Positions 1 through 7,901 of a DNA stretch of 17,433 nt are shown here, piece by piece. A program made the position numbers and the translations under genes. The DNA lies in the NCBI GenBank assembly GCA_003694905.1, contig RFJM01000388.1, positions 1 to 17,433 of the forward strand, written 5' to 3'. Source of the stretch: Caldilineae bacterium. GTDB lineage: Bacteria; Chloroflexota; Anaerolineae; J102. Position 1 is the first letter of the stretch. Every line of letters starts with the position of its first letter. Below the pieces are notes generated by a model. That model was not told the DNA's origin, did no database searches, and was given only the letters and a program-made list of their open reading frames with translations.

Positions 1-54
1 ATGCGGCAGCAGCAAGGTCTGGTAAGCGGAAGCGTTGAGCGGCTGTGCGGTTAG
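1..54 (+). other. Possible 3' tail of an upstream plus-strand gene
   Basis: Frame 1 is open from the first base to a TAG at 52-54, so the window may begin inside the end of a plus-strand gene; 17 codons are too few to recognise. Bases 55-119 hold no gene that I can see. A small GC hairpin at 75-87 (GGGCG/CGCCC with a 3-nt loop) has no T-tract, so I do not call it a terminator. Confidence 0.15.
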
Positions 55-119
55 ATGTGGCCGCGACGTTTCCGGGGCGCGCCGCCCGCGAGCTGCCCCC
101 AAACTAAAACACACCCTAC

Positions 120-947
120 CTATCCTTCATCCAATAGCGCGTCCAGCTCCGCTTCCAGCTCTTCCACCCTTTCTCGTGTTTCCTGTGCTTCCATCTGCAG
201 GTCCACATCATGTGGCCGGCGGATCAACGCCTGCTCAAGCGACAGCAGCCTGCGCAGACAGACCGCGCGCTCGGCCAGTAGCGCCTCGAACTGCTGCGTA
301 TGTCGGGCCGCCGCCTGTACCGGACTCGCCGTCATGGACAGCTCCTCTAAAACCGCCACAGCCTCCATCTGCACCACTTCTATACCCTCCGGCCACGGAC
401 CCGGTCCCACCGCGTACGCCACCCCCGGCCTCAGACCCGGCGCCAGCGCCTGCCGCCACACGCGCGCGAACGCATCTCCTCCCCGCTCGCGCACCAGCAG
501 CACCGCCCCATCCTTACAGACGCGCGCCGCTTCATCCAGCAGATACCGCTTCCCCGCGTCCGTGCGCAGAGCGGCCACATCCGCCCACGTCAGCAGCACC
601 CCCTCGCGGAAATGCAGATCACCGCCGGCCAACAGCACACTTAGCCGGCCCGGCTGAATCACATCCCCCTGCGAGCGTACCAACACCGGTTCCTTCCCCG
701 CCTGAGCCAGACCTTTCCATAGCCTGGCGCTGGGATCGAGACTCAGAATCGGCACAGCGGGCATCGCCGCCAGGGGCAGAGTGATCTCCGGCAGCCCTTG
801 TTCTTCGCTCTGCATCCGCGTCAGAACCGCGGCAGCTGCCGTGGGCAGAACATCGCGGGGCTCCCAGGGCATTTCCGCCCACACCAGCAGCAATGCCGAC
901 CAGCGTAAATAGGTTTGCAACGTTTGCAACGGCGACAGTGAAGCCAT
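120..947 (-). CDS. Hypothetical protein, C-terminal coiled coil
   Basis: A 275-aa protein that I do not recognise. The first ~45 residues are hydrophobic and Trp/Leu-rich but are not a clean membrane span. Residues ~100-185 alternate strand-like and helix-like stretches, including EAARVCKDGAVLLVRERG, which resembles the 'leeaaRvLkpGG.lvl' stretch of class I methyltransferases; no glycine-rich SAM-binding motif I is visible, so that similarity is weak. The last ~55 residues are rich in Leu, Glu and Arg (for example ERVEELEAELDALLDEG) and probably form a coiled coil. The gene is transcribed away from folC. A TACAAT -10-like hexamer lies 10 nt before the ATG on the minus strand, so the mRNA may be nearly leaderless; there is no purine-rich ribosome site. 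Length and codon pattern support a real gene; the function is open. Confidence 0.7.
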   Translation of the reverse strand: MASLSPLQTLQTYLRWSALLLVWAEMPWEPRDVLPTAAAAVLTRMQSEEQGLPEITLPLAAMPAVPILSLDPSARLWKGLAQAGKEPVLVRSQGDVIQPGRLSVLLAGGDLHFREGVLLTWADVAALRTDAGKRYLLDEAARVCKDGAVLLVRERGGDAFARVWRQALAPGLRPGVAYAVGPGPWPEGIEVVQMEAVAVLEELSMTASPVQAAARHTQQFEALLAERAVCLRRLLSLEQALIRRPHDVDLQMEAQETRERVEELEAELDALLDEG

Positions 948-1037
948 GACATCGCCTATTGTAGTGCACAGCCCGCGTTCGGGCCAGCCCGCCTTTTCCC
1001 GCCCGCAGCCGGCACCCCCCTAACCCCCTCTCTCCCT

Positions 1038-1066
1038 TTTACTTTTGCCATGGCATGGGCTAGAAT
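1038..1066 (+). promoter_or_regulatory. Candidate promoter for folC
   Basis: TTTACT (1038-1043, 4/6 match to TTGACA) and TAGAAT (1061-1066, 5/6 match to TATAAT) are separated by 17 bp. Transcription would begin near 1073, giving a ~97-nt leader before the folC ATG at 1170. It lies in the 222-bp divergent gap shared with the 275-aa gene. Confidence 0.4.
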
Positions 1067-1105
1067 GTCAGCATATCCCGCTGTCTCAATCCTTCTTGGG
1101 CGTGA

Positions 1106-1155
1106 CGCCAGTGTGCCGATCTCGACTCGGACTGGCGACTTATCGCGCCAGTTCC
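1106..1155 (+). promoter_or_regulatory. Alternative hairpins in the folC leader
   Basis: The arm ACTGGCG at 1131-1137 is perfectly complementary to two copies of CGCCAGT, one upstream at 1106-1112 and one downstream at 1146-1152. The downstream pairing (8-nt loop) can extend by a G-T and a G-C pair. The two hairpins exclude each other, as in attenuators or riboswitch expression platforms. The second hairpin ends 17 nt before the ATG and has no T-tract, so any effect would be on translation. It does not match a folate riboswitch that I know. Confidence 0.3.
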
Positions 1156-1169
1156 GAATCACCCTGACC

Positions 1170-2618
1170 ATGACCACTTACCAACAAGTCATCCGAGCCA
1201 TCTTCGAGCATGTCGACTACAGCCGCACGCGTCAGGTTCCTTACAACGCCAGCACCTACAACCTCGACCGCATGCGTGCCCTCAATGCCCGCCTCGGCTT
1301 CCCCCATCGCGCCTACCCCTCATTGCACATCGCCGGTAGCAAAGGCAAAGGCTCCACCGCGGCCATGACCACAGCCATCCTTCAGGCTGCCGGCTACCGC
1401 ACCGGACTCTACACCTCACCGCACCTTCACAGCTTCCGCGAGCGCATTCGCATTGACGGCCGCCTCATCCCCCACGAGCGTCTTGTCGAACTCTGGGAGA
1501 TCTTGCGGCCCCATGTCGACGCCTTCGACCACACTACCACCTTCGAGATCATCACCACACTGGCCTTCATGCACTTTGCCGACCCGCCCGTCGACTGGGC
1601 CGTACTCGAGGTGGGCCTGGGTGGCAGACTGGACGCCACCAACATCATCGAACCCCGCGCCTGCGCCATCACCACCCTCACCCACGAGCACACCGACCTT
1701 CTGGGCCACACCCTCAGCCTCATCGCCTTCGAGAAAGCCGGCATCATCAAACCCGGTGTACCCGTCGTCGTCGGACCCCAGGTCCAGGAAGCCATGCAGG
1801 TCATCGAAGACGTGGCCGAAGAAACCGGCGCCCGTCTGTGGCGGGTAGGAAACCCTGAAGAAGAAACCGACATCCCTCATCCTCGTTACGACTGGACCTG
1901 GCGCATTCGCGAAGCCACCATGTCCGGTTCCCGCATCGACATCGTTGGCCCCGACTGGTCCTTATCAGACCTCTACATCCCTCTGGCCGGCTACCATCAG
2001 GCAGCCAACGCCACCGTGGCAGTAGCCCTCCTGGCCTCTCTGCAGCCCGACGAGATCCATATCTCCCCCGACGCCATTCGCGAGGGGATGGCCAACACCT
2101 ACTGGCCTGGCAGGCTCGAAATTCTCAGCCGCCTCCCCTTCATCGTCGCAGATAGCGCCCATACCCGCCAGAGTGCCGAACGTATCCGCCAGTCCCTGGC
2201 CCTCTATCCTCATCGACGCCTTATCCTGCTCTTCGGCGCCTCTGCCGACAAAGATATCCGCGGTATGCTGGAAGTCCTGGGTGTCGAGGCACACGAGATC
2301 ATCGTCACCCGCAGCTTCCACCCCCGTGCTGCCGATCCTCACACCCTGGCCGACCTGGCCCGCGACGTTGTACCCGGTGTACCCGTCCATATTACCGAGG
2401 ATGCCCTACCGGCGTTGGAACTGGCCGAAACCCTCACACGGGCCGGCGACATGGTCCTTGTCACAGGCTCCATCTTCGTCGTTGCCGCAGTTCGCGAAAG
2501 CCTGTGCCGCCTGCAGCCCGATGCCTTCCCCGCCGAAGACTGGGTGCACCATGCCGAGCCCATCGACGGTGTCTTCACTCCTATGCTCGCTACCCCCACC
2601 CATACCGGCACTCGCTAG
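1170..2618 (+). CDS. folC: Folylpolyglutamate synthase / dihydrofolate synthase
   Basis: A cytoplasmic ligase that adds glutamate to folates (and in many bacteria also to dihydropteroate), using ATP. The 482-aa product has the Mur-ligase-like order: P-loop GSKGKGST at 56-63, TSPHL at 82-86, EVGLGGRLDATN at 147-158, EHTDLLG near 174-179 (most relatives have DHTDLLG) and FEKAGIIK at 187-194. The C-terminal domain carries DSAHTRQSAE, where DGAHN is usual. I chose ATG 1170 because an in-frame ATG at 1050 would add 40 residues with no family similarity and would start upstream of the candidate promoter's -10. No Shine-Dalgarno sequence precedes the start. The gene is followed by lon after 117 bp of C/A-rich spacer in which no promoter or terminator is obvious. 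Confidence 0.93.
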   Translation: MTTYQQVIRAIFEHVDYSRTRQVPYNASTYNLDRMRALNARLGFPHRAYPSLHIAGSKGKGSTAAMTTAILQAAGYRTGLYTSPHLHSFRERIRIDGRLIPHERLVELWEILRPHVDAFDHTTTFEIITTLAFMHFADPPVDWAVLEVGLGGRLDATNIIEPRACAITTLTHEHTDLLGHTLSLIAFEKAGIIKPGVPVVVGPQVQEAMQVIEDVAEETGARLWRVGNPEEETDIPHPRYDWTWRIREATMSGSRIDIVGPDWSLSDLYIPLAGYHQAANATVAVALLASLQPDEIHISPDAIREGMANTYWPGRLEILSRLPFIVADSAHTRQSAERIRQSLALYPHRRLILLFGASADKDIRGMLEVLGVEAHEIIVTRSFHPRAADPHTLADLARDVVPGVPVHITEDALPALELAETLTRAGDMVLVTGSIFVVAAVRESLCRLQPDAFPAEDWVHHAEPIDGVFTPMLATPTHTGTR

Positions 2619-2735
2619 CCGGCTTGCGCGACAACCCGAACAGCATCTACCACAACATCAACGACCCAGAAAATCCACCCCGCCGCACTGTCAGCCCACT
2701 TCAAGGCAACGGCCGGCGTAGCAAACACATAAGAT

Positions 2736-5174
2736 ATGAACAACAGTGACTTCAGCCGCTTCGTCTGGCACCTCAGCGAAGAATTCTCATTCCTCAACGC
2801 TGCCATGCAGGGCAACCTCCCCGACGACTTCCCGTTCGACGAACTGAACGAGGAAGACGCCATCCAGGAATATCCGGTCCTGGCCGCCGTCGACACCGTC
2901 ATCTACCCGCGTTTGGCAGCCCCCCTCTTCATCGGTCGCGAGATCTCCCGTCGTGCCCTCGAAGCTTCCCAGGACTACGACCTGCCCTTGCTCGTCGTGG
3001 CCCAGCGCGATCCCACCATCGAGAATCCCAGCATCGAAGACCTCTACGGCATGGGGACCGAGATCGCCGTGGGCCGCGTCTTGCGCATGCCCGACGGTAC
3101 CCAGAGCCTCTTCTGCCACGGCGAGGTGCGCGTCGAAATCCTCGAAGTCGTACACGAGCGACCCTATCTTCGCGTTTTGGGCCGGCGCATCTTCGAGCAA
3201 ACCGAGATCGCCGAAGACACCGAATCCCTCATGCGCGCCGTCCTGGCCTTGTACGAAAAGGTCGTCTTGCTCAGCCAGAACATCCCCGAGGAAGCCCTCG
3301 TCGCGGCCATGAACCTGGATGATCCGGGCTGGCTATCCGACCTCATCGCTTCCACCCTTACCGTCTCTGTGGCCAAGCGGCAGTCGGTTCTGGAAACCCT
3401 GGACCCCGTGGAACGTCTACGCCGCGTGAGCGTCCTCCTGGCCGAAGAACTGGACGTACTCGAGCTCGAAAACCAGATCCACGAGCAGGTCCAGCGCCAG
3501 ATGGACAACTCCCAGCGCGAGTACTTCCTGCGCGAGCAGATCCGCGCCATCCAGCAGGAGCTGGGCGAGGGCGATGAATTCAACCGCGAAGTCGTCGAAC
3601 TGCGCGAGCAGATCGAAAACTCGAGCATGCCCGACGAAGTCCGGGCCAAGGCCGAAAAAGAACTCGCGCGCCTGGCGGCCATGCCCCCCATGGCCCCCGA
3701 AACCGGTATCGTTCGCACCTACCTCGAGTGGCTCCTCGAGCTCCCGTGGCAGCCACCTGAAGAAAGCGACAACATGGACATTGCCCATGCCGAGGAAGTG
3801 CTGAACGCCTACCACTACGGCCTTGACAAAGCCAAAGAACGCATCCTCGAACACATTGCCGTACGCAAACTCGCTGCCGGCGAAATGCGCACTCCCATCC
3901 TCTGTTTTGTCGGTCCTCCCGGCACCGGCAAAACCTCCATGGGGCGCTCCATTGCCGAGGCCCTGGGCCGGAAATTCGTGCGCGTCTCCCTGGGAGGTGT
4001 GCGCGATGAGGCCGAGATCAGAGGCCATCGGCGCACCTACATCGGCGCCATGCCCGGCCGCATCATTCAGACCATGCGCACCGCCGGCGTCCTCAACCCC
4101 GTCTTCATGCTCGACGAAGTCGACAAGATGGGCTTCGACTTCCGTGGAGACCCATCCGCTGCCCTCCTGGAAGTCCTCGATCCCGAACAAAACCACGCCT
4201 TCAGCGACCACTATCTCGACGTTCCTTACGACCTCAGCCACGTATTCTTCATCGCCACCGCCAACAACCCCTACGGCATTCCCCCTGCCCTCCTCGACCG
4301 CATGGAGGTCATCGAATTTCCCGGCTACGCCGACTTCGAGAAAAACCTGATCGCCCGCAAATTCATCATCCCCCGCCTGCTCAAAGAACACGGCCTGCAG
4401 GACTACGGCCTCCATTTCAGCCCAGAAACCATCGACTACATCATCAACAACTACACCTACGAAGCCGGCGTACGCAACCTGGAACGTGAGCTGGCCTCCA
4501 TCTGTCGCAAGATAGCTCGTCGCGTTGCCGAGGGCAAACGCGCCCGGCGGCGTATCACCCCCGACGTCGTTCACGAATTCCTCGGCCCTGTGCGCTACAT
4601 CCAAAACCGCATTGAAGAGGAAGACCAGGTGGGCGTCGCCACCAGCCTGGCCTGGACCGAGGCCGGTGGTGACCTCATGCAGGTCGAAGTCATGATCATG
4701 CCCGGCAAGGGCAGCCTCCTCCTCACCGGTCAGCTCGGCGAGGTCATGCAGGAATCCGCCCAGGCCGCCCTCTCCTACGCCCGTGCCCATCTCGCCGACT
4801 ATGGTGTCAGCGAAGACTTCGACATCGACAAAGTCGACATCCACATCCACGTTCCCGAAGGAGCCATCCCCAAAGACGGCCCCTCGGCCGGCGTCACCCT
4901 CGTCACCGCCCTCATCTCGGCCCTCACCAACCGCCCCGTGCGCCGCGAAGTAGGCATGACCGGCGAGATCACCCTGCGCGGCCGCGTCCTGCCTATCGGC
5001 GGGCTCAAAGAAAAACTCCTCACCGCCCATCGCGGCGGTCTCAAACAGGTTATCATTCCCCAGGGCAACGAGAAAGACCTGGTAGACGTCCCCCGTCACA
5101 TCCGCCGCGCCCTCGATATCAAGCTCGTCAGCCACGTCGAACAGGTCCTCGCCCTCGCCTTACTGGAAGGATAA
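2736..5174 (+). CDS. lon: ATP-dependent Lon protease
   Basis: A cytoplasmic AAA+ serine protease that unfolds and degrades misfolded and regulatory proteins as a hexamer. The 812-aa length is typical of bacterial LonA. Domain order: N-terminal substrate-binding LON domain (about 45-245), coiled-coil linker (about 245-310), AAA+ module with Walker A GPPGTGKT at 393-400 and Walker B VFMLDEVDK at 456-464, then the protease domain with the Ser-Lys dyad. Ser717 lies in KDGPSAG and Lys760 is the second Lys of GGLKEK; their spacing of 43 equals that of E. coli Ser679/Lys722. About 45 acidic residues precede the LON domain, a common variable extension. The ATG at 2736 lacks a good ribosome site. The next gene follows after 21 bp, so co-transcription is likely. 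No CIRCE-type heat-shock operator was seen upstream. Confidence 0.97.
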   Translation: MNNSDFSRFVWHLSEEFSFLNAAMQGNLPDDFPFDELNEEDAIQEYPVLAAVDTVIYPRLAAPLFIGREISRRALEASQDYDLPLLVVAQRDPTIENPSIEDLYGMGTEIAVGRVLRMPDGTQSLFCHGEVRVEILEVVHERPYLRVLGRRIFEQTEIAEDTESLMRAVLALYEKVVLLSQNIPEEALVAAMNLDDPGWLSDLIASTLTVSVAKRQSVLETLDPVERLRRVSVLLAEELDVLELENQIHEQVQRQMDNSQREYFLREQIRAIQQELGEGDEFNREVVELREQIENSSMPDEVRAKAEKELARLAAMPPMAPETGIVRTYLEWLLELPWQPPEESDNMDIAHAEEVLNAYHYGLDKAKERILEHIAVRKLAAGEMRTPILCFVGPPGTGKTSMGRSIAEALGRKFVRVSLGGVRDEAEIRGHRRTYIGAMPGRIIQTMRTAGVLNPVFMLDEVDKMGFDFRGDPSAALLEVLDPEQNHAFSDHYLDVPYDLSHVFFIATANNPYGIPPALLDRMEVIEFPGYADFEKNLIARKFIIPRLLKEHGLQDYGLHFSPETIDYIINNYTYEAGVRNLERELASICRKIARRVAEGKRARRRITPDVVHEFLGPVRYIQNRIEEEDQVGVATSLAWTEAGGDLMQVEVMIMPGKGSLLLTGQLGEVMQESAQAALSYARAHLADYGVSEDFDIDKVDIHIHVPEGAIPKDGPSAGVTLVTALISALTNRPVRREVGMTGEITLRGRVLPIGGLKEKLLTAHRGGLKQVIIPQGNEKDLVDVPRHIRRALDIKLVSHVEQVLALALLEG

Positions 5175-5195
5175 GACCGCCCGCAGGTCGACACC

Positions 5196-6281
5196 ATGGG
5201 TCGCTTCCTCGCCCTCATCCTGGGCGTACTCCTCGTCATCTTCATTGTCATGCTGGGGTTGCGCCTGCGTCGAGGCAACTCCCTGATGGGCTCCACCCAA
5301 CTCCCCCTCAACATCGACATCAAGGAGATCCTGCCCGCCGCCTGGCAGCCCGAGGGCGAACTCATCCGTCTCAACATCGACGGCGATCCCGAGTCCGAAT
5401 GGCTCGTCTTCTACCGCTACGACGATGCCCAGCTTGGCGGCATTGTCTACGATGCCCAGAACCAACCGCGCGGGGCCGAAAGCATCCCCCTCACCGACCA
5501 ACCCCCTGCCTATCTCGTCCCCTACCACCTCCTCCCTACCTACCGCGCCCCCTACGCCATCGGCTACCTCGGCAACCAGAAGGTAGACTACAAACAGTTG
5601 GCCGTCACACCCTACACCATCGATACCCAGAGCGGCGAGCCCATCCCCAACAGACTGCTGGTCCGAGGCTTCGAGCGAGGGCAGGTCAACCGTGTCTCCC
5701 TCTTCTGGTGGATCAACGAAACCTTGGGCTACGGTGTCGCCCATGCTCGCACCTACGGTTGGTTCAGCCTCAGCAACAAAGACCCTCACGACTGGCAGGC
5801 CTGGGACCAGGGCGTCGTGCCCGAGATGCTCTGGGCCTGGGAACCCCAAAACGACCGCTCCAACTTGTGTCGTCGGGTCTGGTGGCGGCTCGTCTCCGGC
5901 GAGACCCCCCTCCTCGACACCCACTACGAACCCTTTTTCTCCGACGACCTCACCTTCTGCTCGGGCAAGCCCCCTGCCGATCCCGCATTCCCCGAAGCCC
6001 AGGTCCTGGCCTACCTCACCGATGGCAAACGCGACCGCTTGCTCCCCGAAAACGCCGAGACTCTACAGCAACTCCTCGGCGACTACATTCCCGCCTACGT
6101 TCAGGAAATCACCGCACCGGGCATCCTCGACCAGGGCGACCCTCCTCGCGTCCAGGTCGATGTTGCCATGACCCGAGACAATGCCCCCCTTCGCACCACC
6201 TGGACCGTGCAGATGCTTCCACCTAAGAGCATCCACGAACCGGTACACTGGCGCATTGCCGCGGTAGAATTCTTGCCCTAA
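5196..6281 (+). CDS. Membrane-anchored extracytoplasmic protein of unknown function
   Basis: A 361-aa protein with one N-terminal membrane span (about residues 3-24) followed by RLRR, an arrangement that usually places the short N-terminus outside or acts as an uncleaved signal anchor; the remaining ~330 residues are probably extracytoplasmic. The soluble part starts with INIDGD-like text (LNIDGDPESEWLVFYRYDD at 59-77) resembling the Asp/Gly motifs of FG-GAP or calcium-binding repeats. It is rich in Trp and Tyr and has only two cysteines, Cys225 and Cys255, which could form a disulfide. No enzyme motif was recognised. It starts 21 bp after the lon stop with a weak AGGT ribosome site and probably shares the lon transcript. 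Whether it works with Lon is unknown, because the two proteins would be on opposite sides of the membrane. Confidence 0.8.
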   Translation: MGRFLALILGVLLVIFIVMLGLRLRRGNSLMGSTQLPLNIDIKEILPAAWQPEGELIRLNIDGDPESEWLVFYRYDDAQLGGIVYDAQNQPRGAESIPLTDQPPAYLVPYHLLPTYRAPYAIGYLGNQKVDYKQLAVTPYTIDTQSGEPIPNRLLVRGFERGQVNRVSLFWWINETLGYGVAHARTYGWFSLSNKDPHDWQAWDQGVVPEMLWAWEPQNDRSNLCRRVWWRLVSGETPLLDTHYEPFFSDDLTFCSGKPPADPAFPEAQVLAYLTDGKRDRLLPENAETLQQLLGDYIPAYVQEITAPGILDQGDPPRVQVDVAMTRDNAPLRTTWTVQMLPPKSIHEPVHWRIAAVEFLP

Positions 6282-6338
6282 TCCTTTCCTATCCTCCGTT
6301 TTCCCTCTCCACTCCCCACACTCCCCCAGAAGTCCCCC
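6282..6338 (+). other. Polypyrimidine spacer
   Basis: This 57-bp gap between the membrane-protein gene and the next gene is about 80% C/T on the plus strand and ends directly at the ATG. It contains no hairpin, terminator or ribosome site that I can see. Confidence 0.5.
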
Positions 6339-7742
6339 ATGTCTCCCCAAGCCAAACCCACCTACAGCCTGGCAGAAGTGGAGGCGGCACTGGCGCAAGG
6401 ACCGGGCGAGCGGGTCGTCCTGCTGAACGCCGGCAGCAGCGCCCGCAAAGTCGCCGAAAGCCTGGTGGCCCTGGCCAACCACCAAGGCGGTCTCGTGATC
6501 CTTGGCGTCAATGCCGCGGGCCAGCCTACCGGCCTCCAAGACGCCGAGGAAACAGTTCAGCTCGCCACCACTGCTGCCCTTCTCACCCATCCCCCCCTCA
6601 TAGCCCCCCTGCCCCAGGCGGTTGAACTCAACGGCAAAACCCTCTGCGTGGTAGAAGTCCCTCCCGGCCTGCCCCATGTCTACAGCATCAAGGGGCAATA
6701 CCTGGTGCGGGATGGCCCCCACAACCGTCCCCTCCTCCCCGACGAACTGCGCCGACTGCTGCTCAACCGGGCTGAGGCCGGTTTCGAGACCCAACTCGTA
6801 GCCGGAGCCACCCTCGACGATCTGGACCCCGAGCGCATCAATGCCTATGCCCAGATGCTGGGTGGCGTCATCGGCGAGGACGCCCGCTCCCTTCTGCTCA
6901 GCCGCGGCTGTCTCGTCGAACAGCAGGGCGAGTACTTTCCCACCGTTGCCGGCATCCTTCTCTTCGGCCGCGAACCCCAGCGCTGGTTGCGTTCCGCCGA
7001 GATCACCTGCGTGCGCTACCCCGGCGAGCAGATGAGCGACGACTTCCTGCGCGAGGACGTGCGCGGCGTCCTGCCCGACCAGATCCGTCGCGCCGAGGCA
7101 TTCGTCGCCGACAACATGCGCCGGGGCATGCGCATCCGCGGCCTCGCCCGCGAAGACACCCCTGAATACCCCATCTCCATCGTGCGCGAGGCCATCGTCA
7201 ATGCCGTGGCCCACCGCGACTACAGCATCCGCGGAGACAGCATCCGCCTGCTCATGTTCAGCGATCGACTCGAAGTCTATTCACCGGGCCGCCTACCCGG
7301 CCATGTCACCCTGGAAAACCTGGTCGAAGAGCGCTTCAGCCGCAACGAAGCCCTCGTCCAGGTCCTTTCCGAGATGGGCTTCATCGACCGGCTCGGCTAC
7401 GGCATCGATCGCATCATCGCCGTATGCGAAGCCGAAGGTCTGGAGCGGCCCCGTTTCGCCGAAACGGCAGCCGGCTTCAAGATCACCATCTACGGCCACG
7501 GCCGCGACCTTGTCGGCGCAGCCCCCCCGGCCAATCTCTGGGCCCACCTGCATCTCAATCCCCGCCAGGAAAAAGCCCTGGCCTTCCTGCAGGAAAACCG
7601 CCGCATCACCAATCGCGACTACCAGGCCCTCTGCCCCGACACCAGTCCCGAAACCTTGCGTCGCGACTTCGCCGACCTCGTCGACCGCGGCATCCTCCTC
7701 AAGATCGGTGAAAAACGGGCCACCTATTACGTACTGAAGTAG
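6339..7742 (+). CDS. AlbA_2 / HATPase_c_4 / winged-helix protein (RecG-like, COG2865 type)
   Basis: A 467-aa protein of the family often annotated as 'ATP-dependent DNA helicase RecG-like' or 'Schlafen AlbA_2'; these proteins are probably transcriptional regulators rather than helicases. Visible domains: an AlbA_2 putative DNA-binding domain at ~15-130, with ARKVAESLVALANHQGGLVILGVN at 35-58 cited by its ends (ARKVAE...ILGVN) and YLVRDGPHNRP at 121-131; a GHKL-like HATPase_c_4 domain at ~280-375 with REAIVNAVAHRDYS at 283-296 and GRLGYGIDR-like text at 351-358; and a C-terminal winged helix at ~408-465 (RRITNRDYQALC, ETLRRDFADLVDRGIL). No helicase Walker motifs are present, which argues against a true RecG. 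The start follows TCCCCC with no Shine-Dalgarno motif. The target is unknown; neighbouring genes are candidates. Confidence 0.88.
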   Translation: MSPQAKPTYSLAEVEAALAQGPGERVVLLNAGSSARKVAESLVALANHQGGLVILGVNAAGQPTGLQDAEETVQLATTAALLTHPPLIAPLPQAVELNGKTLCVVEVPPGLPHVYSIKGQYLVRDGPHNRPLLPDELRRLLLNRAEAGFETQLVAGATLDDLDPERINAYAQMLGGVIGEDARSLLLSRGCLVEQQGEYFPTVAGILLFGREPQRWLRSAEITCVRYPGEQMSDDFLREDVRGVLPDQIRRAEAFVADNMRRGMRIRGLAREDTPEYPISIVREAIVNAVAHRDYSIRGDSIRLLMFSDRLEVYSPGRLPGHVTLENLVEERFSRNEALVQVLSEMGFIDRLGYGIDRIIAVCEAEGLERPRFAETAAGFKITIYGHGRDLVGAAPPANLWAHLHLNPRQEKALAFLQENRRITNRDYQALCPDTSPETLRRDFADLVDRGILLKIGEKRATYYVLK

Positions 7743-7749
7743 CAAACCC

Positions 7750-7758
7750 TGCTACAAT
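7750..7758 (+). promoter_or_regulatory. Candidate extended -10 promoter of the yqeY operon
   Basis: TGCTACAAT fits the extended -10 form TGnTATAAT (one mismatch). It begins 7 bp after the stop codon of the preceding gene. No convincing -35 hexamer lies 16-19 bp upstream, as is allowed for extended -10 promoters. The start site would be near 7765. Confidence 0.4.
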
Positions 7759-7764
7759 AAACTG

Positions 7765-7901
7765 TTTGGATCCTACCTGATCCCTGTCTCAAAGCAGGGG
7801 CGGCCCACGCGCCGCCTGCCTGCCCTACGGGCGACCACGGCGTCCTCAGCAGAGCCACGTCTCGCCTCCGACTACTTCTACCCCCCGCCTTATTCCCAAC
7901 C
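7765..7901 (+). promoter_or_regulatory. Structured leader upstream of yqeY
   Basis: The ~137-nt leader contains three short perfect inverted repeats in a row: CCCTG (7782-7786) with CAGGG (7795-7799), GCGGC (7800-7804) with GCCGC (7811-7815), and GCCC (7822-7825) with GGGC (7829-7832). The tail before the ATG is C/T-rich without a ribosome site. The hairpins are short and the region is GC-rich, so they could be chance. In many bacteria yqeY follows rpsU; that gene is absent here. Confidence 0.25.

Noticed and set aside
35..784. Plus-strand frame opposite the 275-aa gene
   Set aside because: The product is Pro/Ala/Ser-rich low-complexity text, as expected from the complement of a GC-rich gene.
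1045..1066. TTGCCA as the -35 partner of TAGAAT upstream of folC
   Set aside because: Only 10 bp separate the two; TTTACT at 1038 has the proper 17-bp spacing.
3417..5135. Long open frame on the strand opposite lon (572 codons)
   Set aside because: It is a mirror of the C-rich codon use of lon; its product is low-complexity Gly/Asp/Val/Phe text with no family pattern.
5175..5189. GACC/GGTC hairpin between lon and the next gene as a terminator
   Set aside because: The stem is only 4 bp, there is no T-tract, and the gap is 21 bp within a likely operon.
6063..7214. Long open frame on the strand opposite the membrane-protein and AlbA_2 genes
   Set aside because: Same antisense effect of base composition; it overlaps two well-supported genes and has no recognisable domain.
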